DNA from: Hydractinia symbiolongicarpus
Lineage: Eukaryota > Cnidaria > Hydrozoa > Anthoathecata > Hydractiniidae
Direction: 5' to 3'
Assembly: GCF_029227915.1 (NCBI RefSeq)
Contig: NC_079880.1
Span: 3,474,001-3,538,000 of the forward strand
DNA: 64,000 nt
The notes under the pieces were generated by a model. That model was not told the DNA's origin, did no database searches, and worked only from the letters and a program-made list of their open reading frames with translations. The position numbers and the translations under genes were made by a program. Of this stretch, positions 37,847 through 50,011 are shown in pieces. Numbering within the stretch: position 1 is the first letter of the stretch; each line of letters begins with the position of its first letter.

Positions 37847-40069
37847 GAACGATTTTTTAAATTATTATTTCACCACTAAAGCCCATGAGACTTGTAGTTT
37901 TTAAAAATGTTTTCATTTTTGATGAGACGCTGAATAAAAGAAGTTTAATTGCCGGCAAACGAAAACCCGCGACTTCCCGTAAATCCCGGACTCGGCCCGT
38001 ATAGTCAAAAGTATACAAAGAAAGTACCCAGGGAGTAAACTCATTTCCAGAACGATTTCTTAATTTATTTTTTCAACACTAAAACGCATGAGACTTGTAG
38101 TTTTCAAAAATGTTTTCATTTTTGATGAGACGCTTAATGAAAGAGGTTTAATCGCCGGCAAACGAAAACCCGAGATTTCCCGTAAATCCCGGGCTTGGCC
38201 CGTATAGTCAAAAGTATACAAAGAAAGTACCCAGGGTGTAAACTCATTTCCCGAACTATTTTTTAAATTATTATTTCACCACTAAAGCCAATGAGACTTG
38301 TAGTATTTAAAAATATTTTCATTTTTGATGAGACGCTGAATAAAAGAAGTTTAATCGCCGGCAAACGAAAACCTGCGATTTCCCGTAAATCCCAGACTCG
38401 GCCCGTATAGTCAAAAGTATACAAAGAAAGTACCCGGGATGTAAACTCATTTCCCGAACGATTTTTTAAATTTTTATTTCACCACTAAAGCCCATGAGAC
38501 TTGTAGTTTTTAAAAATGTTTACATTTTTGATGAGACGCTGAATAAAAGAAGTTTAATTGCCGGCAAACGAAAACCCGCGACTTCCCGTAAATCCCGGAC
38601 TCGGCCCGTATAGTCAAAAGTATACAAAGAAAGTACCCAGGGAGTAAACTCATTTCCCGAACGATTTTTTAAATGATTTTTTCACCACTAAATCGCATGA
38701 GACTTGTAGTTTTCAAAAATGTTTTCATTTTTGATGAGACGCTGAATAAAAGAAGTTTAATCGCCGGCAAACGAAAACCTGCGATTTCCTGTAAATCCCG
38801 GACTCGGCCCGTATAGTCAAAAGTAAACAAAGAAAGTACCCAGGGTGTAAACTCATTTCCCGAACGATTTTTTAAATTATTATTTCACCACTAAAGCCCA
38901 TGAGACTTGTAGTATTTAAAAATATTTTCATTTTTGATGAGACGCTGAATAAAAGAAGTTTAATCGCCGGCAAACGAAAACCTGCGATTTCCCGTAAATC
39001 CCGGACTCGGCCCGTATAGTCAAAAGTATACAAAGAATGTACCCAGGGTGTAAACTCATTTCCCGAACGATTTTTTAAATTATTATTTCACCACTAAAGC
39101 CCATGAGACTTGTAGTATTTAAAAATATTTTCATTTTTGATGAGACGCTGAATAAAAGAAGTTTAATCGCCGGCAAACAAAAACCCGCGACTTCCCGTAA
39201 ATCCCGGACTCGGCCCGTATAGTCAAAAGTATACAAAAAAGTACCCAGGGAGTAAACTCATTTCCCGAACGACTTTTTAAATTTTTTTTCACCACTAAAA
39301 AATATTTTTTCATTTTTGATGAGACGCTGAATAAAAGAAGTTTAATTGCCGGCAAACGAAAACCCGCGTCTTCCCGTAAATCCCCGACTCGGCCCGTATA
39401 GTCAAAAGTATACAAAGAAAGTACCCAGGGAGTAAACTCATTTCCCAAACGATATTTTAAATTAATTTTCACCACTAAAACGCATGAGACTTGTAGTTTT
39501 CAGAAATGTTTTCATTTTTGATGAGACGCTTAATGAAAGTTGTTTAATCGCCGGCAAACGAAAACTCGCGATTTCCCGTAAATCCCGGGCTTGGCCCGTA
39601 TAGTCGAATGTATACAAAGAAAGTACCCTGTGAGTAAACTCATTTCCAGAACGATTTTTTAAATTATTATTTCACCACTAAAGCCCATGAGACTTGTAGT
39701 ATTTAAAAATATTTTCATTTTTGATGAGACGCTGAATAAAAGAAGTTTAATCGCCGGCAAACGAAAACCTGCGATTTCCCGTAAATCCCGGACTCGGCCC
39801 GTATAGTCAAAAGTATACAAAGAAATTACCCAGGGTGTAAACTCATTTCCCGAACTATTTTTTAAATTATTATTTCACCACTAAAGCCCATGAGACTTGT
39901 AGTATTTAAAAATATTTTCATTTTTGATGAGACTCTGAATAAAAGAAGTTTAATCGCCGGCAAACGAAAACCTGCAATTTCCCGTAAATCCCGGACTCGG
40001 CCCGTATAGTCAAAGTATACAAAGAAAGTACCCGGGGTGTAAACTCATTTCCCGAACGATTTTTTAAAT
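37847..40069. repeat. 2207-bp duplication, copy 2 (no difference seen from copy 1)
   Basis: Every marker of copy 1 recurs here at +2207 (38058, 38.43, 38.52, 38.82, 39.23, 39.56, 39.82, 39.93, 39.97 and 40.01 kb). I found no substitution between the two copies by eye, unlike the other large pairs. This is either the youngest large duplication in the window or an assembly duplication. It ends at an abnormal junction at 40069. Confidence 0.88.
39169..39347. repeat. Second copy of the 179-bp truncated monomer
   Basis: Same breakpoint as 36962-37140 at offset 2207. In the partial third copy, the matching place (about 40.69-40.75 kb) keeps the intact sequence with CGCATGAGATTTGTAG, yet shares the ACAAAAAAGTACC change. 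The third copy therefore records the state before the 24-bp deletion. Confidence 0.85.
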
Positions 40070-40092
40070 TATTAAAATTAAAATTAACCACT
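40061..40092. other. Duplication junction with AT-rich filler
   Basis: After AAATTATT the usual ATTTCACCACTA is replaced by AAAATTAAAATTA and then ACCACTA, so 5 bp give way to 13 bp. Upstream the sequence continues copy 2 of the 2207-bp repeat; downstream (AATCGCATGAG, 40094) it matches 38691 onwards, offset 1403. I saw no comparable filler at the other junctions, which all join in register without extra bases. Confidence 0.75.
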
Positions 40093-41150
40093 AAATCGCA
40101 TGAGACTTGTAGTTTTCAAAAATGTTTTCATTTTTGATGAGACGCTGAATAAAAGAAGTTTAATCGCCGGCAAACGAAAACCTGCGATTTCCTGTAAATC
40201 CCGGACTCGGCCCGTATAGTCAAAAGTACACAAAGAAAGTACCCAGGGTGTAAACTCATTTCCCGAACGATTTTTTAAATTATTATTTCACCACTAAAGC
40301 CCATGAGACTTGTAGTATTTAAAAATATTTTCATTTTTGATGAGACGCTGAATAAAAGAAGTTTAATCGCCGGCAAACGAAAACCTGCGATTTCCCGTAA
40401 ATCCCGGACTCGGCCCGTATAGTCAAAAGTATACAAAGAATGTACCCAGGGTGTAAACTCATTTCCCGAACGATTTTTTAAATTATTATTTCACCACTAA
40501 AGCCCATGAGACTTGTAGTATTTAAAAATATTTTCATTTTTGATGAGACGCTGAATAAAAGAAGTTTAATCGCCGGCAAACAAAAACCCGCGACTTCCCG
40601 TAAATCCCGGACTCGGCCCGTATAGTCAAAAGTATACAAAAAAGTACCCAGGGAGTAAACTCATTTCCCGAACGATTTTTTAAATTTTTTTTCACCACTA
40701 AAACGCATGAGATTTGTAGTTTTTAAAAATGTTTTCATTTTTGATGAGATGCTGAATAAAAGAAGTTTAATTGCCGGCAAACGAAAACCCGCGTCTTCCC
40801 GTAAATCCCCGACTCGGCCCGTATAGTCAAAAGTATACAAAGAAAGTACCCAGGGAGTAAACTCATTTCCCAAACGATATTTTAAATTAATTTTCACCAC
40901 TAAAACGCATGAGACTTGTAGTTTTCAGAAATGTTTTCATTTTTGATGAGACGCTTAATGAAAGTTGTTTAATCGCCGGCAAACGAAAACCTGCGATTTC
41001 CCGTAAATCCCGGGCTTGGCCCGTATAGTCGAATGTATACAAAGAAAGTACCCTGTGAGTAAACTCATTTCCAGAACGATTTTTTAAATTATTATTTCAC
41101 CACTAAAGCCCATGAGACTTGTAGTATTTAAAAATATTTTCATTTTTGAT
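40093..41150. repeat. Partial third copy of the 2207-bp family
   Basis: Matches 38691 onwards at offset 1403 (CCTGCGATTTCCTG, CAAAGAATGTACCC, CAAACAAAAACCCG, ACAAAAAAGTACC). It differs by AAAAGTACACAAAG in place of AAAAGTAAACAAAG, by GAGATGCTGAAT, and by keeping the 24 bp deleted from the other two copies. Similarity fades near 40.98-41.15 kb, where CCTGCGATT and then GGACTCAG forms appear. Confidence 0.75.
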
Positions 41151-41931
41151 GAGACGCTGAATAAAAGAAGTTTAATCGCCGGCAAACGAAAACCCGCGAC
41201 TTCCCGTAAATCCCGGACTCAGCCCGTATAGTCAAAAGTATACAAAGAAAGTACCCAGGGTGTAAACTCATTTCCCGAACTATTTTTTAAATTATTATTT
41301 CACCACTAAAGCCCATGAGACTTGTAGTATTTAAAAATATTTTCATTTTTGATGAGACGCTGAATAAAAGAAGTTTAATCGCCGGCAAACGAAAACCCGC
41401 GACTTCCCGTAAATCCCGGACTCAGCCCGTATAGTCAAAAGTATACAAAGAAAGTACCCAGGGAGTAAACGCATTTCCCGAACGATTTTTTAAATTATTT
41501 TTTCACCACTAAAACGCATGAGCCTTGTAGTTTTCAAAAATGTTTTCATTTTTGATGAGACGCTGAATAAAAGAAGTTTAATCGCCGGCAAACGAAAACC
41601 TGCGATTTCCCGTAAATCCCGGACTCGGCCCGTATAGTCAAAAGTATACAAAGAAATTACCCAGGGTGTAAACTCATTTCCCGAACTATTTTTTAAATTA
41701 TTATTTCACCACTAAAGCCCATGAGACTTGTAGTATTTAAAAATATTTTCATTTTTGATGAGACGCTGAATAAAAGAAGTTTAATCGCCGGCAAACGAAA
41801 ACCCGCGACTTCCCGTAAATCCCGGACTCAGCCCGTATAGTCAAAAGTATACAAAGAAAGTACCCAAGGAGTAAACTCATTTCCCGAAGGATTTTTTAAA
41901 TTAATTTTTCACCACTAAAACGCATGAGACT
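41151..41931. repeat. Mixed C', C and B monomers
   Basis: About four ordinary monomers with GGACTCAG and CGAACTATT, one GAGCCTTG tail and one CCCAAGGAG/CCGAAGG pair. GTAAACGCATTTCCC occurs near 41.47 kb. No gene is seen. Confidence 0.8.
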
Positions 41932-42741
41932 TGTAGTTTTCAGAAATGTTTTCATTTTTGATGAGACGCTTAATGAAAGAGGTTTAATCGCCGGCAAACG
42001 AAAACCCGAGATTTCCCGTAAATCCCGGGCTTGGCCCGTATAGTCAAAAGTATACAAAGATAGTACCCAGGGAGTAAACTCATTTCCAGAACGATTTTTT
42101 AAATTATTTTTTCACCACTAAAACCCATGAGATTTGTAGTTTTTAAAAATGTTTTCATTTTTGATGAGACGCTGAATAAAAGAAGTTTAATTGCCGGCAA
42201 ACGAAAACCCGCGTCTTCCCGTAAATCCCCGACTCGGCGCGTATAGTCAAAAGTATACAAAGAAAGTACCCAGGGAGTAAACTCATTTCCCAAACGATAT
42301 TTTAAATTAATTTTCACCACTAAAACGCATGAGACTTGTAGTTTTCAGAAATGTTTTCATTTTTGATGTGACGCTTAATGAAAGAGGTTTAATCGCCGGC
42401 AAACGAAAACCCGAGATTTCCCGTAAATCCCGGGCTTGGCCCGTATAGTCAAAAGTATACAAAGATAGTACCCAGGGAGTAAACTCATTTCCAGAACGAT
42501 TTTTTAAATTATTTTTTCACCACTAAAACCCATGAGATTTGTAGTTTTTAAAAATGTTTTCATTTTTGATGAGACGCTGAATAAAAGAAGTTTAATTGCC
42601 GGCAAACGAAAACCCGCGTCTTCCCGTAAATCCCCGACTCGGCCCGTATAGTCAAAAGTATACAAAGAAAGTACCCAGGGAGTAAACTCATTTCCCACAC
42701 GATATTTTAAATTAATTTTCACCACTAAAACGCATGAGACT
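41932..42741. repeat. 405-bp (two-monomer, E + D) tandem duplication
   Basis: Copies are about 41932-42336 and 42337-42741, each an E monomer (CCCGAGATT, GATAGTACC) followed by a D monomer (GCGTCTTCC, TCCCCGACTCGG) with the tail AAAACCCATGAGATTTG. Differences seen are GGCGCG against GGCCCG, TTGATGTGACGC at 42.36 kb, and CCCAAACG against CCCACACG. Confidence 0.85.
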
Positions 42742-45700
42742 TGTAGTTTTCAGAAATGTTTTCATTTTTGGTGAGACGCTTAATGAAAGTTGTTTAATCG
42801 CCGGCAAACGAAAACCCGCGACTTCCCGTAAATCCCGGGCTTGGCCCGTATAGTCGAATGTATACAAAGAAAGTACCCTGTGAGTAAACTCATTTCCAGA
42901 ACGATTTTTTAAATTATTATTTCACCACTAAAACGCATGAGCCTTGTAGTTTTCAAAAATGTTTTCATTTTTGATGAGACGCTGAATAAAAGAAGTTTAA
43001 TCGCCGGCAAACGAAAACCTGCGATTTCCCGTAAATCCCGGACTCGGCCCGTATAGTCAAAAGTATACAAAGAACTTACCCAGGGTGTAAACTCATTTTC
43101 CGAACTATTTTTTAAATTATTATTTCACCACTAAAGCCCATGAGACTTGTAGTATTTAAAAATATTTTCATTTTTGATGAGACGCTGAATAAAAGAAGTT
43201 TAATCGCCGGCAAACGAAAACCCGCGACTTCCCGTAAATCCCGGACTCAGCCCGTATAGTCAAAAGTATACAAAGAAAGTACCCAGGGAGTAAAATCATT
43301 TCCCGAACGATTTTTCAGATTATTTTTTCACCACTAAAACGCATGAGCCTTGTAGTTTTCAAAAATGTTTTCATTTTTGATGAGACGCTGAATAAAAGAA
43401 GTTTAATCGCCGGCAAACGAAAACCTGCGATTTCCCGTAAATCCCGGACTCGGCCCGTATAGTCAAAAGTATACCAGGAAAGTACCCAGGAAGTAAACTC
43501 ATTTGCCAAACGATATTTTAAATTAATTTTCACCACTAAAATGCATGAGACTTGTAGTTTTCAGAAATGTTTTCATTTTTGATGAGACGCTTAATGAAAG
43601 TTGTTTAATCGCCGGCAAACGAAAACCCGCGATTTCCCGTAAATCACGGGCTTGGCCCGTATAGTCGAATGTATACAAAGAAAGTACCCTGTGAGTAAAC
43701 TCATTTCCGGAACGATTTTTTAATTTATTTTTTCAACACTAAAGCCCATGAGACTTGTAGTATTTAAAAATATTTTCATTTTTGATGAGACGCTGAATAA
43801 AAGAAGTTTAATCGCCGGCAAACGAAAACCTGCGATTTCCCGTAAATCCCGGACTCGGCCCGTATAGTCAAAAGTATACAAAGAAAGTACCCAGGAAGTA
43901 AACTCATTTCCCAAACGATATTTTAAATTAATTTTCACCACTAAAACGCATGAGACTTGTAGTTTTCAGAAATGTTTTCATTTTTGGTGAGACGCTTAAT
44001 GAAAGTTGTTTAATCGCCGGCAAACGAAAACCCGCGACTTCCCGTAAATCCCGGGCTTGGCCCGTATAGTCGAATGTATACAAAGAAAGTACCCTGTGAG
44101 TAAACTCATTTCCAGAACGATTTTTTAAATTATTATTTCACCACTAAAACGCATGAGCCTTGTAGTTTTCAAAAATGTTTTCATTTTTGATGAGACGCTG
44201 AATAAAAGAAGTTTAATCGCCGGCAAACGAAAACCTGCGATTTCCCGTAAATCCCGGACTCGGCCCGTATAGTCAAAAGTATACAAAGAAATTACCCAGG
44301 GTGTAAACTCATTTTCCGAACTATTTTTTAAATTATTATTTCACCACTAAAGCCCATGAGACTTGTAGTATTTAAAAATATTTTCATTTTTGATGAGACG
44401 CTGAATAAAAGAAGTTTAATCGCCGGCAAACGAAAACCCGCGACTTCCCGTAAATCCCGGACTCAGCCCGTATAGTCAAAAGTATACAAAGAAAGTACCC
44501 AGGGAGTAAACTCATTTCCGGAACGATTTTTTAATTTATTTTTTCAACACTAAAGCCCATGAGACTTGTAGTATTTAAAAATATTTTCATTTTTGATGAG
44601 ACGCTGAATAAAAGAAGTTTAATCGCCGGCAAACGAAAACCTGCGATTTCCCGTAAATCCCGGACTCGGCCCGTATAGTCAAAAGTATACAAAGATAGTA
44701 CCCAGGGAGTAAACTCATTTCCAGAACGATTTTTTAAATTATTTTTTCACCACTAAAACGCATAAGACTTGTAGTTTTTAAAAATGTTTTCATTTTTAAT
44801 GAGACGCTGAATAAAAGAAGTTTAATCGCCGGCAAACGAAAACCTGCGATTTCCCGTAAATCCCGGACTCGGCCCGTATAGTCAAAAGTATACAAAGAAA
44901 GTACCCAGGGTGTAAACTCATTTCCCGAACTATTTTTTAAATTATTATTTCACCACTAAAGCCCATGAGACTTGTAGTATTTAAAAATATTTTCATTTTT
45001 GATGAGACGCTGAATAAAAGAAGTTTAATCGCCGGCAAACGAAAACCTGCGATTTCCCGTAAATCCCGGACTCGGCCCGTATAGTCAAAAGTATACAAAG
45101 AAAGTACCCAGGGTGTAAACTCATTTCCCGAACTATTTTTTAAATTATTATTTCACCACTAAAGCCCATGAGACTTGTAGTATTTAAAAATATTTTCATT
45201 TTTGATGAGACGCTGAATAAAAGAAGTTTAATTGCCGGCAAACGAAAACCCGCGACTTCCCGTAAATCCCGGACTCAGCCCGTATAGTCAAAAGTATACA
45301 AAGAAAGTACTCAGGGAGTAAACTCATTTCCCGAACGATTTTTTAAATTATTTTTTCACCACTAAAACGCATGAGACTTGTAGTTTTCAGAAATGTTTTC
45401 ATTTTTGATGAGACGCTTAGTGAAAGTTGTTTAATCGCCGGCAAACGAAAACCCGCGATTTCCCGTAAATCCCGGGCTTGGCCCGTATAGTCGAATGTAT
45501 ACAAAGAAAGTACCCTGTGAGTAAACTCATTTCCAGAACGATTTTTTAAATTATTATTTCACCACTAAAGCCCATGGGACTTGTAGTATTTAAAAATATT
45601 TTCATTTCTGATGAGACGCTGAATAAAAGAAGTTTAATCGCTGGCAAACGAAAACCCGCGACTTCCCGTAAATCCCGGACTCAGCCCGTATAGTCAAAAG

Positions 45701-48700
45701 TATACAAAGAAAGTACCCAGGGTGTAAACTCATTTCCCGAACTATTTTTTAAATTATTATTTCACCACTAAAGCCCATGAGACTTGTAGTATTTAAAAAT
45801 ATTTTCATTTTTGATGAGACGCTGAATAAAAGAAGTTTAATCGCCGGCAAACGAAAACCCGCGACTTCCCGTAAATCCCGGACTCAGCCCGTATAGTCAA
45901 AAGTATACAAAGAAAGTACCCAGGGAGTAAACTCATTTCCCGAACGATTTTTTAAATTATTTTTTCACCACTAAAACGCATGAGCCTTGTAGTTTTCAAA
46001 AATGTTTTCATTTTTGATGAGACGCTGAATAAAAGAAGTTTAATCGCCGGCAAACGAAAACCTGCGATTTCCCGTAAATCCCGGACTCGGCCCGTATAGT
46101 CAAAAGTATACAAAGAAAGTACCCAGGAAGTAAACTCATTTCCCAAACGATATTTTAAATTAATTTTCACCACTAAAACGCATGAGACTTGTAGTTTTCA
46201 GAAATGTTTTCATTTTTGGTGAGACGCTTAATGAAAGTTGTTTAATCGCCGGCAAACGAAAACCCGCGACTTCCCGTAAATCCCGGGCTTGGCCCGTATA
46301 GTCGAATGTATACAAAGAAAGTACCCTGTGAGTAAACTCATTTCCAGAACGATTTTTTAAATTATTATTTCACCACTAAAACGCATGAGCCTTGTAGTTT
46401 TCAAAAATGTTTTCATTTTTGATGAGACGCTGAATAAAAGAAGTTTAATCGCCGGCAAACGAAAACCTGCGATTTCCCGTAAATCCCGGACTCGGCCCGT
46501 ATAGTCAAAAGTATACAAAGAAATTACCCAGGGTGTAAACTCATTTTCCGAACTATTTTTTAAATTATTATTTCACCACTAAAGCCCATGAGACTTGTAG
46601 TATTTAAAAATATTTTCATTTTTGATGAGACGCTGAATAAAAGAAGTTTAATCGCCGGCAAACGAAAACCCGCGACTTCCCGTAAATCCCGGACTCAGCC
46701 CGTATAGTCAAAAGTATACAAAGAAAGTACCCAGGGAGTAAAATCATTTCCCGAACGATTTTTCAGATTATTTTTTCACCACTAAAACGCATGAGCCTTG
46801 TAGTTTTCAAAAATGTTTTCATTTTTGATGAGACGCTGAATAAAAGAAGTTTAATCGCCGGCAAACGAAAACCTGCGATTTCCCGTAAATCCCGGACTCG
46901 GCCCGTATAGTCAAAAGTATACCAGGAAAGTACCCAGGAAGTAAACTCATTTGCCAAACGATATTTTAAATTAATTTTCACCACTAAAATGCATGAGACT
47001 TGTAGTTTTCAGAAATGTTTTCATTTTTGATGAGACGCTTAATGAAAGTTGTTTAATCGCCGGCACACGAAAACCCGCGATTTCCCGTAAATCACGGGCT
47101 TGGCCCGTATAGTCGAATGTATACAAAGAAAGTACCCTGTGAGTAAACTCATTTCCGGAACGATTTTTTAATTTATTTTTTCAACACTAAAGCCCATGAG
47201 ACTTGTAGTATTTAAAAATATTTTCATTTTTGATGAGACGCTGAATAAAAGAAGTTTAATCGCCGGCAAACGAAAACCTGCGATTTCCCGTAAATCCCGG
47301 ACTCGGCCCGTATAGTCAAAAGTATACAAAGATAGTACCCAGGGAGTAAACTCATTTCCAGAACGATTTTTTAAATTATTTTTTCACCACTAAAACGCAT
47401 AAGACTTGTAATTTTTAAAAATGTTTTCATTTTTAATGAGACGCTGAATAAAAGAAGTTTAATCGCCGGCAAACGAAAACCTGCGATTTCCCGTAAATCC
47501 CGGACTCGGCCCGTATAGTCAAAAGTATACAAAGAAAGTACCCAGGGTGTAAACTCATTTCCCGAACTATTTTTTAAATTATTATTTCACCACTAAAGCC
47601 CATGAGACTTGTAGTATTTAAAAATATTTTCATTTTTGATGAGACGCTGAATAAAAGAAGTTTAATCGCCGGCAAACGAAAACCTGCGATTTCCCGTAAA
47701 TCCCGGACTCGGCCCGTATAGTCAAAAGTATACAAAGAAAGTACCCAGGGTGTAAACTCATTTCCCGAACTATTTTTCAAATTATTATTTCACCACTAAA
47801 GCCCATGAGACTTGTAGTATTTAAAAATATTTTCATTTTTGATGAGACGCTGAATAAAAGAAGTTTAATTGCCGGCAAACGAAAACCCGCGACTTCCCGT
47901 AAATCCCGGACTCAGCCCGTATAGTCAAAAGTATACAAAGAAAGTACTCAGGGAGTAAACTCATTTCCCGAACGATTTTTTAAATTATTTTTTCACCACT
48001 AAAACGCATGAGACTTGTAGTTTTCAGAAATGTTTTCATTTTTGATGAGACGCTTAGTGAAAGTTGTTTAATCGCCGGCAAACGAAAACCCGCGATTTCC
48101 CGTAAATCCCGGGCTTGGCCCGTATAGTCGAATGTATACAAAGAAAGTACCCTGTGAGTAAACTCATTTCCAGAACGATTTTTTAAATTATTATTTCACC
48201 ACTAAAGCCCATGAGACTTGTAGTATTTAAAAATATTTTCATTTCTGATGAGACGCTGAATAAAAGAAGTTTAATCGCTGGCAAACGAAAACCCGCGACT
48301 TCCCGTAAATCCCGGACTCAGCCCGTATAGTCAAAAGTATACAAAGAAAGTACCCAGGGTGTAAACTCATTTCCCGAACTATTTTTTAAATTATTATTTC
48401 ACCACTAAAGCCCATGAGACTTGTAGTATTTAAAAATATTTTCATTTTTGATGAGACGCTGAATAAAAGAAGTTTAATCGCCGGCAAACGAAAACCCGCG
48501 ACTTCCCGTAAATCCCGGACTCAGCCCGTATAGTCAAAAGTATACAAAGAAAGTACCCAGGGAGTAAACTCATTTCCCGAACGATTTTTTAAATTATTTT
48601 TTTACCACTAAAACGCATGAGCCTTGTAGTTTTCAAAAATGTTTTCATTTTTGATGAGACGCTGAATAAAAGAAGTTTAATCGCCGGCAAACGAAAACCT

Positions 48701-48826
48701 GCGATTTCCCGTAAATCCCGGACTCGGCCCGTATAGTCAAAAGTATACAAAGAAAGTACCCAGGAAGTAAACTCATTTCCCAAACGATATTTTAAATTAA
48801 TTTTCACCACTAAAACGCATGAGACT
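42690..48826. repeat. 3448-bp duplication; first copy longer by 812 bp
   Basis: Copy 1 is about 42690-46137 and copy 2 about 46138-48826. The left parts match at offset 3448 (TTTGGTGAGACGC at 42770 and 46218; ACCAGGAAAG at 43.47 and 46.92 kb). The right parts match at offset about 2636 (44.70 and 47.33 kb, with GATAGTACCC and CATAAGACTTG). Copy 1 has four extra monomers. Part of that excess, about 43880-44500, repeats 42664-43290 at offset 1216, so it arose as a local re-duplication. Confidence 0.75.
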
Positions 48827-50011
48827 TGTAGTTTTCAGAAATGTTTTTATTTTTAATGAGACGCTTAATGAAAGTTGTTTAATCGCCGGCAAACGAAAAC
48901 CCGCGATTTCCCGTAAATCACGGGCTTGGCCCGTATAGTCGAATGTATACAAAGAAAGTACCCTGTGAGTAAACTCATTTCCAGAACGATTTTTTAATTT
49001 ATTTTTTCAACACTAAAAAGCATGAGACTTGTAGTTTTCAAAAATGTTTTTATTTTTGATGAGACGCTTAATGAAAGAGGTTTAATCGCCGGCAAACGAA
49101 AACCCGAGATTTCCCGTAAATCCCGGGCTTGGCCCGTATAGTCAAAAGTATACAAAGAAAGTACCCAGGGTGTAAACTCATTTCCCGAACTATTTTTTAA
49201 ATTATTATTTCACCACTAAAGCCCATGAGACTTGTAGTTTTTAAAAATGTTTTCATTTTTGATGAGACGCTGAATAAAAGAAGTTTAATTGCCGGCAAAC
49301 GAAAACCCGCGACTTCCCGTAAATCCCGGACTCGGCCCGTATAGTCAAAAGTATACAAAGAAAGTACCCAGGGAGTAAACTCATTTCCCGAACGATTTTT
49401 TAAATGATTTTTTCACCACTAAATCGCATGAGACTTGTAGTTTTCAAAAATGTTTTCATTTTTGATGAGACGCTGAATAAAAGAAGTTTAATCGCCCGCA
49501 AACGAAAACCTGCGATTTCCCGTAAATCCCGGACTCGGCCCGTATAGTCAAAAGTATACAAAGAAAGTACCCAGGAAGTAAACTCATTTCCCAAACGATA
49601 TTTTAAATTAATTTTCACCACTAAAACGCATGAGACTTGTAGTTTTCAGAAATGTTTTTATTTTTGATGAGACGCTTAATGAAAGAGGTTTAATCGCCGG
49701 CAAACGAAAACCCGAGATTTCCCGTAAATCCCGGGCTTGGCCCGTATAGTCAAAAGTATACAAAGATAGTACCCAGGGAGTAAACTCATTTCCAGAACGA
49801 TTTTTTAAATTATTTTTTCACCACTAAAACCCATGAGATTTGTAGTTTTTAAAAATGTTTTCATTTTTGATGAGACGCTGAATAAAAGAAGTTTAATTGC
49901 CGGCAAACGAAAACCCGCGTCTTCCCGTAAATCCCCGACTCGGCCCGTATAATCAAAAGTATACAAAGAAAGTACCCAGGGAGTAAACTCATTTCCCAAA
50001 CGATATTTTAA
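48827..50011. repeat. A/E/B/C/D monomers before the 1013-bp pair
   Basis: Contains GTTTTTATTTTTAATGAG, the AAATCACGGGC variant, the AAATGATTTTTTCACC tail and the first AATCGCCCGCAAACG monomer (49.5 kb). That variant recurs near 55.6, 56.8, 59.2, 60.4 and 61.7 kb. The ordered pieces 48860-49230 and 49240-49640 reappear near 54.3-54.7 and 55.3-55.7 kb. No gene is seen. Confidence 0.75.

Noticed and set aside
40061-40092. Target-site duplication or end of a mobile element
   Set aside because: Only 13 bp of A/T filler is present, with no terminal repeats, no coding sequence and array on both sides, so it is a rearrangement scar rather than an element.
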